Shown: positions 1 to 12,600 of the stretch, one piece after another
Layout of the letters: each line of letters opens with the position of its first letter
How positions within the stretch are numbered: the first letter of the stretch is position 1
NCBI GenBank assembly: GCA_029168955.1
Contig: JAPDOI010000066.1
Span: 817,001-881,000 of the forward strand
Origin: Aplectana chamaeleonis
Lineage: Eukaryota > Nematoda > Chromadorea > Rhabditida > Cosmocercidae
Direction: 5' to 3'
DNA: 64,000 bases
Notes under the pieces: model-generated
The model's input: only the letters and a program-made list of their open reading frames with translations
What the model was told of the DNA's origin: nothing
The model's database searches: none
Made by a program: the position numbers and the translations under genes

Positions 1-227
1 AGTAGGTGTGGCGCAGGCGTCGTCGTGGTAGTCGTGCAGCTCGGCGGCCGGGTTTATATGGGGATCGACGCGGCCTGTGATTGGCGGATCAAAACCCGCC
101 CACTTGGTGATCGGTCTGCAGTGAAAAACCGATAAGTGATCTACATCACAACACTCGATTGTTGACGTAAGTATTGAAAAAAGGAAAGAAAAGTAGAGTG
201 ACACATGTGAATAACTTTTGGGCCAAT
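1..227. other. left-edge sequence, no gene seen
   Basis: No exon, RNA gene or repeat with identifiable ends was recognised here. Short open frames carry no recognisable motif. Confidence 0.4.
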
Positions 228-334
228 CTAATTGTAAGGGATGAGGTTTTTTGCCGTTTGCCGGCCGTTTTTGAGATTTTCTTTTTGCCGTTTGCCGAAA
301 TCTCAAAATCGTTTGCCGCACATCCCTGGTCGCG
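228..334. repeat. degenerate hAT-like MITE
   Basis: The stretch begins AGGGATGAGG and ends GCACATCCCT, so the ends are imperfect inverted repeats resembling the CAGGGATGAGC ends of the clearer MITEs at 26913 and 52102. The interior repeats 'TTTGCCG' in both orientations. No convincing 8-bp target duplication is visible, so this is a tentative relative only. Confidence 0.35.
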
Positions 335-607
335 ATGTCATTTCGAGGCCAAACATGAACGTTCCACAAAATGCAAAAATTTCATCGCAGAGGAAATTCG
401 AACTTTATTGACACGAGTGTCACATCTGTGAGCCTAGCCTCTCCACCTTTACACTCCGACAGCTCCGCCTTCAGCTCCGGATACATATTTATTTCATATT
501 TATTACATGTGCCGAGACACATGTGAAATAACAGCAAATGAAAAGAATTAACGACAGAAAAAAACAACAAACTCAATCACTAAAACGAAACACTACTACC
601 GAAGAAG

Positions 608-3472
608 CTATAATGAAATTGACTCCTGTTGAAGATACTGGCCGACAATATTTTTGAAACCAGAGTAGGTGGATGGAACTTCCCATTTCTTGCTCAAGCT
701 CAGATAATCCAATCCCGCACGAATGGTGAAGAAATGCCGCCTAGTCTGGGAATGAGGCCTAAGGAAGCTAAGTTTGTACCTTTGTCCTCTTGTATTTGAA
801 CGTATGAGGGTAAAAAACTCGGAAAGGTTCAATCCTACCGAACCATTCAACATTTTAAAAACCAAATATAAGTCATTTCTCCTCCTTCTAACAGCAAGCG
901 AGTCCAAATGCAACTTCTTATTCCTAATGTATCCCCTAGGAATTGTACTATACGAAAATCCCATTGCCCGTATGAAGACCTTCCTCGTGAAGCTACGTTG
1001 AACCGCTTCTAGTTTTTGAACTAGCATTCGCTTATGCGGTGCATAAACACAGGTCCCATACTCCAACACAGACCGGACGTAAATCTTATAAGCTTTAGTC
1101 AGTAGCTGCGGATCCTTAGACCGTAAGGACTTGAATAATAAAAAGAGCCTCTGTTGCGCTTTAGCAGCAATGCGCCTACAATGTTCATCAAAAGGAGTTT
1201 ATTATCGACTATGAATCCAAGATCCTTAATTTTGTCGACCGCCTCGATTGGTACATCATTGATTTTGTAAACGGCCTGGTTGTTGGAATGTCCCAGGTGC
1301 AATGCTTTTGTTTTCACGACCGAGAGGGAAGGCCCCAAGCTAGGGACCAGCAATAAACTGCATCAATACCACTCTGTAAGAGTGTGACTCCATCACCGCC
1401 TACTTCGCGGTACACTTTAATGTCATCCGCAAAACTTCACACCTAACACCACACCGTTCAACAATTTGAGGAATGTCATAAGCATAAATGTTAAACAGAA
1501 TAGGAGATAAGACTCCCCTGTGGAACCCCACTTGGAGCACTTCTACAGCCGGAAAGGGAAGAATTAACACGAACCTGGAAGGTTCTATCTGTCAGAAAGG
1601 CTTTAATCCAGCTGACAATGCTTTTGTGGATGCCAAGCTGATTAAGTCTGAGGATAAGCTTTGTGTGGTCAACTTTGTCAAACGCTTTTTGAAAGTCAAA
1701 ATAGATAACATCCACATTATTTTTACTATCTAAACTAGAGGTCCACTGATTTAGCGTTTCAATCATCTGAGTAACAGTTGACTTCCCTTTCCTGAACCCA
1801 TGTTGTCGATCAGACAGCAGTTTATTATCCTCGAGATATGTTACAATAGCCATCTTCAAAATTTTTTCAAAAAGTCTACAGAAAATCGAGGTGATGCTTA
1901 CTGGCCTATAATTGGATGCCTCAGAGTGCGGAGACTTCTTTGGCAGTGGGACCACTAAGGAATGTTTCCACCTAGTTGGAACCTCTGACCTGTGAAATAT
2001 CAAATTGAAAAGAATTTCCAAAGGCGTGGAGATGTGAACTGCCACCCTCTTAAGAAAAGCGAATGGGATGTCATCAGGCGTCACAGAGGAAGAACAGGGC
2101 CATTTTGAAAGAAGTTCCAAGATAGTATTACGATGAAAAGAAACAGAGTCATGCATTATAGTTGATGTCAAAATCACATCCGAAACAGCTGTTAATGGGG
2201 AGTCATTCAAAAATACCTTCTCAAAAGTGTCAGCAAGCAGCTCAGCTTTATCGTAATCAGAAGTGAGAAATTCTCCATTACTATTATACAAAGGGCCAAC
2301 ACGTTCCCTGGGCTTAATTCGTGTGCCAATAAACTTGAAAAACGCATTTCTGTTGCCGGATTCAATAACTTTCTTTTCCACCGAAATGTTAAATCTGAAA
2401 AGCTTTTTTTCAAATGTTTTTGTAGCTGACCTATAGCTATTCCAGTCCTCCTCTAGATTCGTTGACATAGCCTGCTTGAACATTTTGTTTTTGAATTCAA
2501 GAAGTCGAAAGAGATAATCCGGCAAGTTGCTAGATGATAGAGGAACTTTTCGAAGAGGCACAAATAGGGTAATAACATGATTCAAAATGAACAGAAACGT
2601 CTCGTACATCTCATTTACAGTGGCACTACACCCAAACGAGCCTGACCAATCAACAGTATCTAGATAGATTCCGATTATGTCGTAATTTGCCAGTTTGAAA
2701 TCCCGTTTCAGTACAAATTTATGCTCACTCAGCGAACCCTCTAGCTTAAAATGTATGGTAGCGTGATCACTAGTACCCAGCGGTGCCAAAATATTGACCG
2801 TAGACACCAAACTCAGCTCATTGCTGAAAATAAGATCCAAGAGGTGATTACCTCTAGTGTTTCCATGCACCAACGGACAATATTGATGACTATTTATAAG
2901 ATCAAGAAAAGCATTGGTCAAAACATTACCGCCTTGCACTTCCGAAAGATCCTCCCACAGCAATTTAGGGAAATTGAAATCGCCCAACAACAAACAAGGA
3001 AGAGTGCAAGCTGTTAGATCACTGATGCATTTACAAAGCTGGACATTGCTACTAGCGTTACATTTAGGCGACCGGTAAACAAGAATAATCCTGCACTTGG
3101 TTACATTAGAATGTAGGTTGCAGGACAGAATTTCATACGAATTTTCCACACTTTCCTTGAAGACTAACTTCAGCAAAAAGTCGGCGCTTAACGAGTAAAG
3201 CTACGCCTCCTCCTTTTTAGCCGGGGTCGATCACACCTCAAAACATCGTATGAGGAGCACAAATCGCCAAGCAAAGGTCCCAACATAGCACTAGGCTTAA
3301 GCCAGGTTTCCGTCAACGCGACAACCCCCAAATCAAAGCACAACAAGGAATATCTGAGCGACTGAGCATTTTTATGCAAGGACCTAATATTGCTAAGAAT
3401 GCAATTTATGCCTGTATCACCACAACGAGGAACAATTTCAGGACTGACATCATGTTTCCGAGGACCTTTCAA
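608..3472 (-). pseudogene. CR1-like LINE ORF2: endonuclease + reverse transcriptase, frameshifted
   Basis: Endonuclease pieces appear in order: SNIRSLHKNAQSLRYSLL and ALTETWLK (3188-3472), LLGDFNFPKLLWEDL and GTSDHATIHF (1491-3176). RT follows with YFDFQKAFDKVDH (motif A Asp) and SGVPQGSLIS (motif B). The FADD box survives in a separate frame near 1430. The C-terminal thumb-like part lies at 608-1353. At least two frameshifts near 3150-3200 and more around 1490 and 1100-1350 mean no intact protein. The enzyme family performs target-primed reverse transcription. Confidence 0.85.
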
Positions 3473-4395
3473 CCATTTAAAGGACTGCAGTCAGAGACAA
3501 CATTAATTGACACATCAGATTTTACGGATGGAGATAGTACATCATTATTAACAATATTCAATGGCTTCAAATTTGCCAACGAGAACTGGCTTGTCTGAGG
3601 CAACGGGTTCGGTGACAACAGATTGGTAGGATGTGCGGAAACAGCGGAAACAGTAGAAACGACAGATTTTGGCATTGCCTGCGACCCACTACGCCGCGCC
3701 TCTCGTTCTGCTCTGGCTCTGCTCCGCTCCTCCCAAGTTAAGGAGGGCCTGAGGAAAATTTTGTGAGCAGGATAGTGGCGGAGACGAGGGGCGCGCTGTA
3801 ATATAAGATTTGCATGAAAGGATGACGGCAAAATGATTTTGAGGAGCCTAGGACGTGAACGAGTAAATGGACCCATGCGGTATACCGTTACAGGAGCACA
3901 ATCTATATTCAGGAAATCAAGTAAATGGCGAACAGAGATAAAATCATCCATAACACGGCAGGTAGAAAATTTTGACGTACTTTCAGGAAGTCCAATGAGA
4001 ACGATTGAGCGTCTACGCTCCATTTCTTCAAAGTCAATAGATTTTGACAAACGAGCAGTGGGTGATGGCAGATCCTTGCGTGAAACCAGTCGATCATCAA
4101 CATCTGAACTCACACGTGACGAGTCGAGCGCTTTTTTAAGTTCGGCGTTTTGCGTCCTCAGTGTTGTGATTTCCTCTGTAAGTTCGCGGTTACGATTCAG
4201 CACGGAATGAAGCAGCTTTCGGTCTTCGAGTAGTGCAGTTATCACCGATACGAGATGCTGCGGTAGTGTTCGATCACGAAGCAGGAGATCAACGTCCCGA
4301 TCGAAACCATCGACAGGGCTCGAAGGGGACAAGGTCAGGCAGTGTCGTTTCATACCCCGCTCTTGAGTAGAATGAGCAGGTGGAATAGTATCCAT
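3469..4395 (-). CDS. CR1-like LINE ORF1 protein (RNA-binding)
   Basis: Open frame of about 308 residues from the ATG at 4395 (MDTIPPAHS); the frame stays open further upstream, but this ATG best fits a LINE start. The middle has a short coiled coil (RNRELTEEITTLRTQNAELK). A region starting RRSIVLIGLPEST with a downstream basic strand resembles the RRM-like nucleic-acid-binding part of LINE ORF1 proteins, which coat element RNA. The C-terminal third is Ser/Pro-rich and low in complexity. The frame ends next to ORF2, whose frame overlaps its last codons. Function is inferred from position and composition. Confidence 0.6.
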   Translation of the reverse strand: MDTIPPAHSTQERGMKRHCLTLSPSSPVDGFDRDVDLLLRDRTLPQHLVSVITALLEDRKLLHSVLNRNRELTEEITTLRTQNAELKKALDSSRVSSDVDDRLVSRKDLPSPTARLSKSIDFEEMERRRSIVLIGLPESTSKFSTCRVMDDFISVRHLLDFLNIDCAPVTVYRMGPFTRSRPRLLKIILPSSFHANLILQRAPRLRHYPAHKIFLRPSLTWEERSRARAEREARRSGSQAMPKSVVSTVSAVSAHPTNLLSPNPLPQTSQFSLANLKPLNIVNNDVLSPSVKSDVSINVVSDCSPLNG

Positions 4396-5089
4396 CAGAA
4401 TAGTCGAATAGTCGATTGTAGCAGGATTCGCAAGAGCACGACGTCGAGATCGGAATGGAGAATTAACGAAGGTTTTTCGTAGATCGATGTGGGGATGGGT
4501 AGGATCGATCGGCAACCACAGCGGAAGTGGATACAGGAGACCTCGCTGGCCGCCGAAGGTTTTGCGTTTAATTTCTCGCTCATAACTCCTACAATTCACT
4601 GAAAATTTGCACGGGAGGCATTTTGGAGCGGTGAGCACGAATATGAGGTTCGTTTCCAGTGTTTCGGACTTCTATGGTAGACTACATTAGGTAGAACGTC
4701 ATTTGACCCCTGAAACTTTTTCAGATGTAGGTTTAGGCCTACGCCACTTACAGTTTCTACTACTGGCAGCATGGGTATTCCCGTTATATACTTCACTCTG
4801 TTCAACTTACAAAATTTTAAAATGGCTTTCCCTTTGAAAAGCGGGGCGACCACCATATTCACTCACACCACCCGCAACCACCGTTTCGTCAATGACAATA
4901 ACGTGCTGCAATGCGAATTTGAGCTCCAGTGTCAGCGCAGTTGTCTCATAATCGGCGCGAAGCATTTTCCTTTCAAACCACATTGTTTAGTAACAATTCT
5001 GAGTGTCAGCCTTTCCCTTGCACATCTGTAAAAAAATCGTTGGCTTCACCACCAAACAATCTTACGGTTGATCCTCTTGTGAAGATCTT
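4396..5089. other. non-coding stretch upstream of the CR1-like ORF1
   Basis: This could include the CR1 5' UTR on the minus strand, up to about 4640, where the ORF1 frame is still open. The rest shows no motif, exon signal or terminal inverted repeat that I can support. Confidence 0.35.
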
Positions 5090-6445
5090 GGTGCTATCAT
5101 AGCAGGGGGGCACTACGGCGCGATGCACTTGGCTACGCCCATTTTACTGTGCCGCACTAAATTTGAGCAGATACTCAGGGTTTCCCTCCCCTGCCAAAAT
5201 CAGTAGTGATTGCGGCACGGAAAAATGGACGTGGCCATGTGTGATGCAACAGTGCCACCCCCCTCCCCCCTAAAGCCATTTATGGTAGGACTTCGGCGTA
5301 TTTTGGCTACCGTATTCCGGCAATCGCTTCAGGACCCAAAGCCCGTTTCCCTCGACATCGGAACCGCTTCGCAGCTTCATTCAGTTCAATCACGAGTGTT
5401 TCCGTTACGATTTCGCTCTGGAGCGAACTAGGTCATCCATGTAGAGGTTGGGTCACATCATAACTTGTCAGCGTAGCGATTTTTTCAAACTTTCAAGCCT
5501 ATTGTTCTCGAACTCCAGGCGTGATAGCTTAGAAAGGGGCACTCAAACTGAAAATCTCACGTTGTGTTCATTATTGACTTCATAGGCCTCCTGACTCTCT
5601 TGATTTTGCAAGGGAAGGAAAATCCCGGGTTGATGAGAACTTTGCGGAGTGTGGAAAACCACGATGTATACCCAGAAATCGTTCGTTGCAGAAGTTTATG
5701 CAATGAACTACTTCGCAAATTTTCCTTGGGTGGAGCCATAAATGGGATCCTAACAAGCAAGAATTCCCATGATTTCTGTTTTCGCGAAGAAATCTTCCAG
5801 GGGAATGGTTTTCAGTGCCTGCTCTACTCAGAAGGCGCCCGGAAAATTTTCCACCAAATCAACTAGAAGTATTCAAAATGCGGAGCGTCACTATTTAGGT
5901 GTGATTCACATGCCTTTGCCAATTTATTCTTCTGCCTCTACTGCCTGATTTCACTCATTCGGCTAAGAAGACCCTGGACTCCGAAATACGGAAAATCAAG
6001 CGTTTGCGGGAAAGCAAGAAATTGCTTAATTGAAAAAGATTATTTCTTTCTCAAATATCGAGAACTCGTATTCAAATAAGTCGAAGAGCATTGTAGTGTT
6101 GACTGCAGTTTGAAAAACAACTTGAAATGAATAAAGCTTCTCCAAGGAATATTGGAATAGTTAAGCTCTTCATCTAAAAACTCTTCCAGCCCAGTTCAGA
6201 ATGCTGTTCAAATTCTCCGAGGAAATTCTTCGAAACCCTCCTGCTTCAGTGGTGATGGAGGGGTTAGAGAAGCTGATCGATTTAACGAAAGGTGGTGAGT
6301 GAAACGGCCAATCTAAAGGGCGGAGGGAAATCGGGCTTTGGGTCCTGAAGCGAGTGCCGGATTACGGTAGCAAAAATACGCCGAAGTCCTACCATCAATG
6401 GCTTTACCCCACCCCCCCCCCCCTCCTCGCTATGGTAGAACCAGA
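5090..6445. repeat. inverted-repeat DNA element, about 1.35 kb
   Basis: Bases 5272-5357 are matched in inverted orientation by 6317-6404, roughly 85 bp at high identity (GGTAGGACTTCGGCGTATTTT in the left arm). Outside both arms lie G/C homopolymer runs and a CTATCATAGC / GCTATGGTAG pair that may be the true ends. The interior has one 100-residue open frame (5564-5866) with no recognisable domain, so this is probably a non-autonomous element. No target duplication was identified. Confidence 0.6.
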
Positions 6446-6778
6446 TGCTTGATGCCGCTAAATATCATTCAATGTTGTTCCGAGAATTCCATATATTTAC
6501 TTCGATTGATAGCGTTTTCTGTCCTTGATTCATTTCCTTTTTACCTTGAATCCTGAGTGCCTTCCCCCCGTCTATGGAAGTGTGAAATAGGCCTTAGGGG
6601 TATGGTATACTTTCGCGACACACGGTCGCGTCGCTCTGCACAGCGACAGGCTATGGCACATTTGCAGTATGTCAGCCCTTCGCAACACGTCGCTGCGACC
6701 CACACGCGACATCTGTTTCTACGACGACCGTTGCCATTGCTCCGATGCGGGTTCCGCCACGATTTGTGTAACTCGAAG

Positions 6779-7225
6779 CTAACCCTCACGGCGGCTGCGG
6801 GAGTTAGCTTGTCAAATCACCGCATGCTGTCTCTATTTTCCCACAAATTCATGTTTTACCATCGGGAATAACTCACATTCAGGAGAACAGGAGCCTCACT
6901 TGATCTCTGCCTGAAGAAAATCGGTATCAATATGTTTCAAAGGAGAGAGCTGTTCGCTTCTTGCCTTGTCGGGGTGACGGACAACTCGTCCACTTCGCTC
7001 TCTTCACAACGCTGCAAAGCAAACCAAAGCGAGATCAGATTCTGTTTTGTAGCTGTGAAGGTGTGCACTTCAGACAAGGGTTTTGCACACCCGTAGGTTC
7101 CAATTACTGCCGAAAATCCACGGGTAGCGAGTGCGTTTGAACGACAGGCATGCAATCTAACACAAACACCCCGCAGCCACCGTGAGGGTTAGCTGCGAGT
7201 ATTTGTGTTAGATTGCATGCCTGTC
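6779..7225. repeat. two inverted-repeat pairs forming potential hairpins
   Basis: A perfect 24-bp inverted pair occupies 7143-7166 and 7202-7225, with arm GACAGGCATGCAATCTAACA. A second pair relates 6779-6814 to 7171-7197 (CTAACCCTCACGG in both). The second pair's right arm lies in the loop of the first. This suggests a decayed fold-back element just 5' of LINE A. The span 6446-6778 before it shows nothing recognisable. Confidence 0.5.
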
Positions 7226-7245
7226 GCTCATTACAGCGACAAAGT

Positions 7246-9609
7246 GCTGCCTAGATGTCGTACGTTCACGCCGTGGCAGTGTGGAGGAAAGAAGATTATG
7301 TACCTCTATGCAAACCGACGTCACCCCCTCCACGAAGAGGGTTTTTGTCATGGGAGAGGTGCTGGCCGGCCGCGTCTCTCCTTCGGATTCTCCTGCTAAG
7401 GGCCCGCGTGGAAAGGAATCCTGGACCTGCTCAGAAATACCCATGCGCCACGTGCGGCAAGGATGTCACATGGAGGAAAACAAGCGTCCAGTGCTTCGGA
7501 TGCCAAAGGTGGGTGCATCTCTCCTGTTCGGGTCTCAGTTCTGTGAGGCATCATAGCTCTGCTTTTTGTTGTGTTTTATGCTCTTCACCTACAAACTCTG
7601 ATTCCTCTTCCTCAAATCGCCCCCTTTCCATTGTTCATATCAATCTAAACGGCCTTCCTGCTAAGCTTTCTCATCTCTCTCTCTCTCTTTGCACGTACTT
7701 ACCATCCAGACGTGATCATGGTTCAAGAAACCAAGCTCTCTACATCTCCTACCCGTCCTCATCCTAATATCCCGGGCTACACTGCCTTCCATGCTCCAAG
7801 GTCAGCTCTTGGCGGACGAGTTTCAACCTTTGTTTTATCTTCTCTCCCCTTCCACCTCATACCCATCATCCCAACGGATGGTACCCTCGAGTACCTTCCA
7901 ATCCATCTCCCTCTCAAAACACCTATTTCTCTCTTCAACATATGTATTCCACCCACTACCTCATGCCCCTCATCTTACAATCCCATTCCTCTTCTCAGAC
8001 AACTTAACGATTGTTCCCTCTCATCATCAGTTGTTTTCGCGGGCGACTTTAACGCCCACACCTTCTGCTCGTCCCTTGGGTTTGATGCTAGAGGAGAAGT
8101 CGAAGAATGGGCTGAGGAGTGCGACCTGGTCATCTTAAACGGTGATCAGCCCACTCGTCTCCCTGCCAACGGCCGATCTTCTAGCCCAGACATAACTCTA
8201 GTCTCTTCCAACCTTTCCAACGCTTGCTCATGGTCTACCTCAACAACATTGTCTAGTGATCACGTTCCCGTCTTTGTGCACATCGATCTCTCAAATTCTC
8301 CTGCTCCTCATTCCGATGTTCGTCAACGTTCTTATCTCAATTTAGGCCAAGCAGACTGGTGCCTGTTCAGTGAGGTTGCGCTACGCCTAGCGGCTGATTA
8401 CCCGTGGAATGGCAATGTGCACCAGAAGGAGCATTACTTATCTTATGCAATTCGCAGCGCCATGAAGGCGGCCATCCCTGTTGGCCGAGTTGAGACGTTT
8501 TATCCAAACGTCACCAGAGAAATTCTTCAGAAAATCAGGACTAGAGATGCCAGAAGAGCAGTGGACCATCTAGACCCTATCGTCGCTCAGCTGGATGGTG
8601 AGATCAGAAAAGATCTCGACCAGCACAAGAAAGAACAGTGGGGAAAGTTCACAGAACAGTTGAATTTCAAGATGGACAGTGGAGCTACTTGGAAGGTGCT
8701 TCGGAAGCTATCGGGAAAGAGCTCGTCAGCCACCGTCTCCACTATTGAGTTTGGTAATAACGTTTTCAGGTCAGGAAAGGGAGCCGCCTACTCTCTCGGT
8801 AAAAGTTTCTTTGTCACGAGTACAAGGCGAGGTCCGCAGAATAGAGTGACAGTAAGAGAGCTGTGCCGCCTCCCGCTCATGAGCACGGCCGAAGCGTTCA
8901 CTGTGGCGCAAGTAGAGAAGATCATAAAGGACATGCGGAACTCCAAAGCTGTCGGTCCCGACTCCATTTGTCTTGCTGTACTGAAGAAACTCCCGACTGA
9001 GATCCTTCCGCTCATCGTTGATATGATTAACACTTCGTTTAGCTCTTGCACTTTTCCGCAAAACTGGAAGACAGCCAACGTCATCCCGTTGCCCAAGCCT
9101 GGCAAACTTCAGTCATCAGTAAAGGGATATCGTCCCATTAGCTTGATGTCACCTTTCGCTAAGGTAGCCGAAAAGCTCATTGTGAAGGATCTAGCGGAGC
9201 ACAACGAGAAGCAGTTGTTTCAACATGGTTTCAGGAGGCTACATTCCACAACTACGGCTTTGCTAGAAATTACCAGCTATGCTATCGACGGGTTCAACTT
9301 TAACAAGCCATTGAGAACTGTAGCTGTTGCGTTGGATCTCACCAAGGCATTTGATACGGTTAACCTTGGAGTCCTGTCAGGCAACATACTGGAGTCGTCA
9401 ATACCATCTTGGCAGAAGCGCTGGATATCGGCCTTTATTAAGGGTCGACGAGCAAAAGTCATGTTTCAGAACCATGTCTCCAACAGTATTCCAATGGCAG
9501 CTGGAGTCCCTCAGGGCGGGGTTCTATCGCCAGCCCTCTTCAGTCTGTACCTCGAAGATATGCCTGAGCCTCCACAGGCCATCAAGGTCGTCGCGTATGC
9601 TGATGACAT
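7246..9609 (+). mobile_element. GAA-tail LINE copy A, 5' part (host of B and C)
   Basis: The 5' end GCTGCCTAGATGTCG matches the other copies (GCTGCCGAGATGTCG). A reads from leader through endonuclease into RT and stops inside the YADD box, where LINE B is inserted. A resumes at 13065, is broken again by C at 13452 and by a hAT at 16941, and ends at 18748 without its own 3' tail. A is therefore older than B, C and the hAT. Its pieces are listed separately. Confidence 0.9.
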
Positions 9610-9610
9610 C
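7255..9610 (+). pseudogene. LINE A polyprotein: 2A-like leader, PHD finger, endonuclease, RT (frameshifted)
   Basis: Starts at ATG 7255. The 2A-like motif is at 7405-7428, here RVERNPGP rather than GVERNPGP. A PHD-type finger follows (CATC...CFGC...H..C...CVLC). The endonuclease has QETKL, FAGDFNAH, SSPDITLVSS and SSDHVPVF. The RT has ALDLTKAFDTVN, AGVPQGGVLSPALFSLY and a cut YADD. A CT-rich expansion near 7680-7700 shifts the frame, separating leader+PHD from endonuclease+RT. Unlike the other copies, A carries a 4-bp difference near 7294 that puts the first ATG in frame with the 2A motif. Confidence 0.85.
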
Positions 9611-12600
9611 TTTTCTTCTTCTTTGCAGCCACGTCGAGGGTACTGTCATAGGTTGAGGAACTGGGCGACCAATAACGGATTCGTCCATAGGTCCATTGTG
9701 GTCAGCATGGTTGGTCTCTCCGGACAATCAAACAAATGTGCCGTATCGTGGCCGTGGCATCCACAGTCTGGACAAACGTCCGATTTGGTGCTGTCAATCT
9801 TGCTAACATATGCCATAAGCATAGTAGAGTGACCACAGCGCAGCGATGCCAGGGTGCATCTGGCCCTCCTTCCGAGTTGAGACTCGGATGTGCAGACCCG
9901 GGGCGGCACCACACCCAGGATGGGATTTACCGCCGTCTTTCCAGATGACACCGTACGAACTGTGTGTGCTCCTCACGCAACAGACGGAGTCGTTCTTGCT
10001 GTGAATCGTGCCATCTTTGCAGATTGACTTTGCTTGGAGCATCGGCGAATGACTTTCTGATCTTTCTTTCTCTGACTGGGTTTAGCACTCTCCGAGAGGG
10101 GTGATTTGGTTGTTTGACAATGTTGATGAAAAATTGTTGGGCCTGGAGCTGACAGTGTTCTTTTACTGGTAATAATCGTGTCTCCGCATGCAAGTGCTCG
10201 ACTGGGGAACTTCTTGCACATCCGGTGGCGATTCGAAGAGCCGCATTCTGTATGCGTTGCATCTTAGTCCAAGAGGATTCCGAAACTAGATGCTGCCAAA
10301 CTGGTGCGCCGTATTCTAGTGCAGGCTGGAGAATCGCTTTATACGTCGTAATAATGGTTTCTTTGCTACTGCCCCATGATGTACCGCCCAGGGCTCTGAG
10401 CACATTAAGCTTAGCTTTGACGACGGCCTGCTTCTGCTCGGTGTTCTTATGAAACTTGAGCGATGGATCGAGCACCAGACCGAGCAGTTTGGGAAAGCAA
10501 GCAGCAGGTAATCGATCTCCGTCCCACTCGACATGCGGGTGAGCGCTGTGCTCCGAAGGATCCGTTGTGAGTACGGATACCGACGATTTCGATGCAGAGA
10601 TCTTTAGCATTTTGCGGTCGAAAAAGCTTTTCAGTGTGACCAGGTACTCATTGATCTTCGAGGCGGCCACATGTATATCCCGATCCCGACACATTGTCAT
10701 ATCATCGGCATAGGCGACCACCTTGATATCCTGGGGGGGAGCGGGCATGTCTTCGAGGTACAGACTGAAGAGGGCAGGCGATAAAACGCCGCCCTGCGGA
10801 ACTCCAGCTGCAATAGGAATACTATTGGAGACATGGTTCTGGAACATAACTCTGGCTCTTCTGCCCTTGATGAATGCCGATATCCAGCGTTTCTGCCACG
10901 GCGGTATTGATGATTCGAGTAAGTTGCTTGACAGAACTCCATGGTTTACTGTGTCGAATGCCTTGGTGAGATCTAAGGCAACAGCCACAGTTCTCTGTAG
11001 CTTCTGGGCATTGAACCCATCGATGGCAAAGCTTGTAATTTCCAGCAGAGCTGTCGTGGTGGAATGCAGCTTTCTGAATCCATGCTGAATCACTTGCTTC
11101 TCATTGTGCTCCGCCAAGTCCTTTACGATCAGTTTTTCGGCTACCTTCGCGAGCGTGGACAGCAAGCTAATAGGTCTGTATCCCTTGACTGAAGCCTGAG
11201 GTTTCCCCGGCTTGGGCAGCGGCACAACGTTAGCTGTCTTCCAGTTCTGTGGGATGGTGCACGATCTGAAAGAGGTATTGATCAAATCAGTGAGAAGCGG
11301 AAGGATTTCATTCGGTATCTTCTTCAAGACAGCAGGACATATCCCGTCTGGACCGACCGCTTTTGAATTCCGCATATCCTTTATAACTTTCTCAACCTGC
11401 GTCGTAGTGAACGCTTCGGCCACGCTCATAAGCGGGAGGCGACACAGCTCTCGTACAGTCACTCTATTCTGCGGACCACGCTTTGCACTGGTGATGAAAA
11501 AACTTCTTCCGAGCGCATAAGCGGCTTCTTTTCCTGATTTGAATACACCGTTTTCTAATTCGATTGTGGAGACGGTAGCAGGCAAGCTCTTACCCGAGAG
11601 CTTCCGTAGTACCTTCCAAGTAGCTGCACTGTCCGTCTTGAAGTCCAACTGCCCAGCGAACTTTTCCCACTCTTCTTTCTTGTGCCTGTCTAGATCCTTT
11701 TTGTTCTCATCGTCAAGTTCAGCAACGACGGGGTCCAGATGGTTGACCGCTCTCCTGGCATCTCTTGTCCTGATCTTATCGAGGATCTCTCTTGTGACAT
11801 TTGGATAGAACGTCTTAACGCGGCCGACAGGAATAGCTGCTTTCATGGCTCTGCGGATCGCGTCAGATAAATGGCACTCTTTCTGGTGCACGTCGCCATT
11901 CCACGGGTAATTTGCCGACAGGCGAAGCGCAACTTCACTGAACAGGCTCCAGTCTGCTCGGCCTAAATTAAGATAAGAACGTTGACGAACACCAGAATAG
12001 GGAGCGAGAGAGTTGGAGAGATCGATATGGATAAAGACGGGGACATGGTCACTTGGCAAAGTGGTTGTGGTGGACCATGAGCAAGAGTTAGAGAGGTTGG
12101 ACGAGATTAGAGAAATGTCTGGGCTGGAAGATCGGCCGTTGGTAGGGAGACGGGTGGGCTGACCATCGTTTAAGATGACCAAGTCACACTCCTCTGCCCA
12201 TTCTTCGACGTCATTTCCTCTAGCGTCAGAATCGAGAGACGAGCAAAAGGTGTGAGCATTAAAATCGCCCGCGAAGACAACTGAGGATTAGAGGGAGCAG
12301 TCGTTCAGCTGCTTGAGAAGTGGAATAGGATTGTAAAAAGAGGGGCATGAGGCAGTAGGTGGAATATATATGTTGAAGAGAGAAAGAGGTGTTTTAAGAG
12401 GGAGATGGATTGGAAGGTACTCGAGAGTACCATCCGTGGGGGTGTTGGGTATGAGGTGGGAGGGAAGAGAAGATAAAACAAAGGTTGAAACTCCTCCGCC
12501 AAGAGCTGACCTTGGAGCATGGAAGGCAGTATAGCCCGGGATGTTAGGATGAGGACGGGTAGGGGATGGAGAGAGCTTGGTTTCTTGAACCATGATCACG

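Larger units (their letters stand above)
484..4395 (-). mobile_element. CR1-like non-LTR retrotransposon (decayed, two ORFs)
   Basis: A minus-strand LINE with ORF1 (coiled coil) followed by ORF2 (APE endonuclease plus reverse transcriptase). The 3' end lies near 484-516, where the minus strand reads an AATAAATATG/AAATAAATATG repeat; short tandem tails are typical of CR1/L2 LINEs. ORF1 is still open. ORF2 is broken by frameshifts near 3190, 3150, 1490 and 1350-1100. RT motifs such as SNYRPVSITSIFCRLFEKIL and HGFRKGKSTVTQM favour the CR1/Jockey side of LINE phylogeny. The exact clade is not settled here. Confidence 0.8.

Noticed and set aside
5564..5866. 100-residue protein inside the 5.1-6.4 kb inverted-repeat element
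   Set aside because: No domain, no transposase motif, and it lies between element arms; likely chance.
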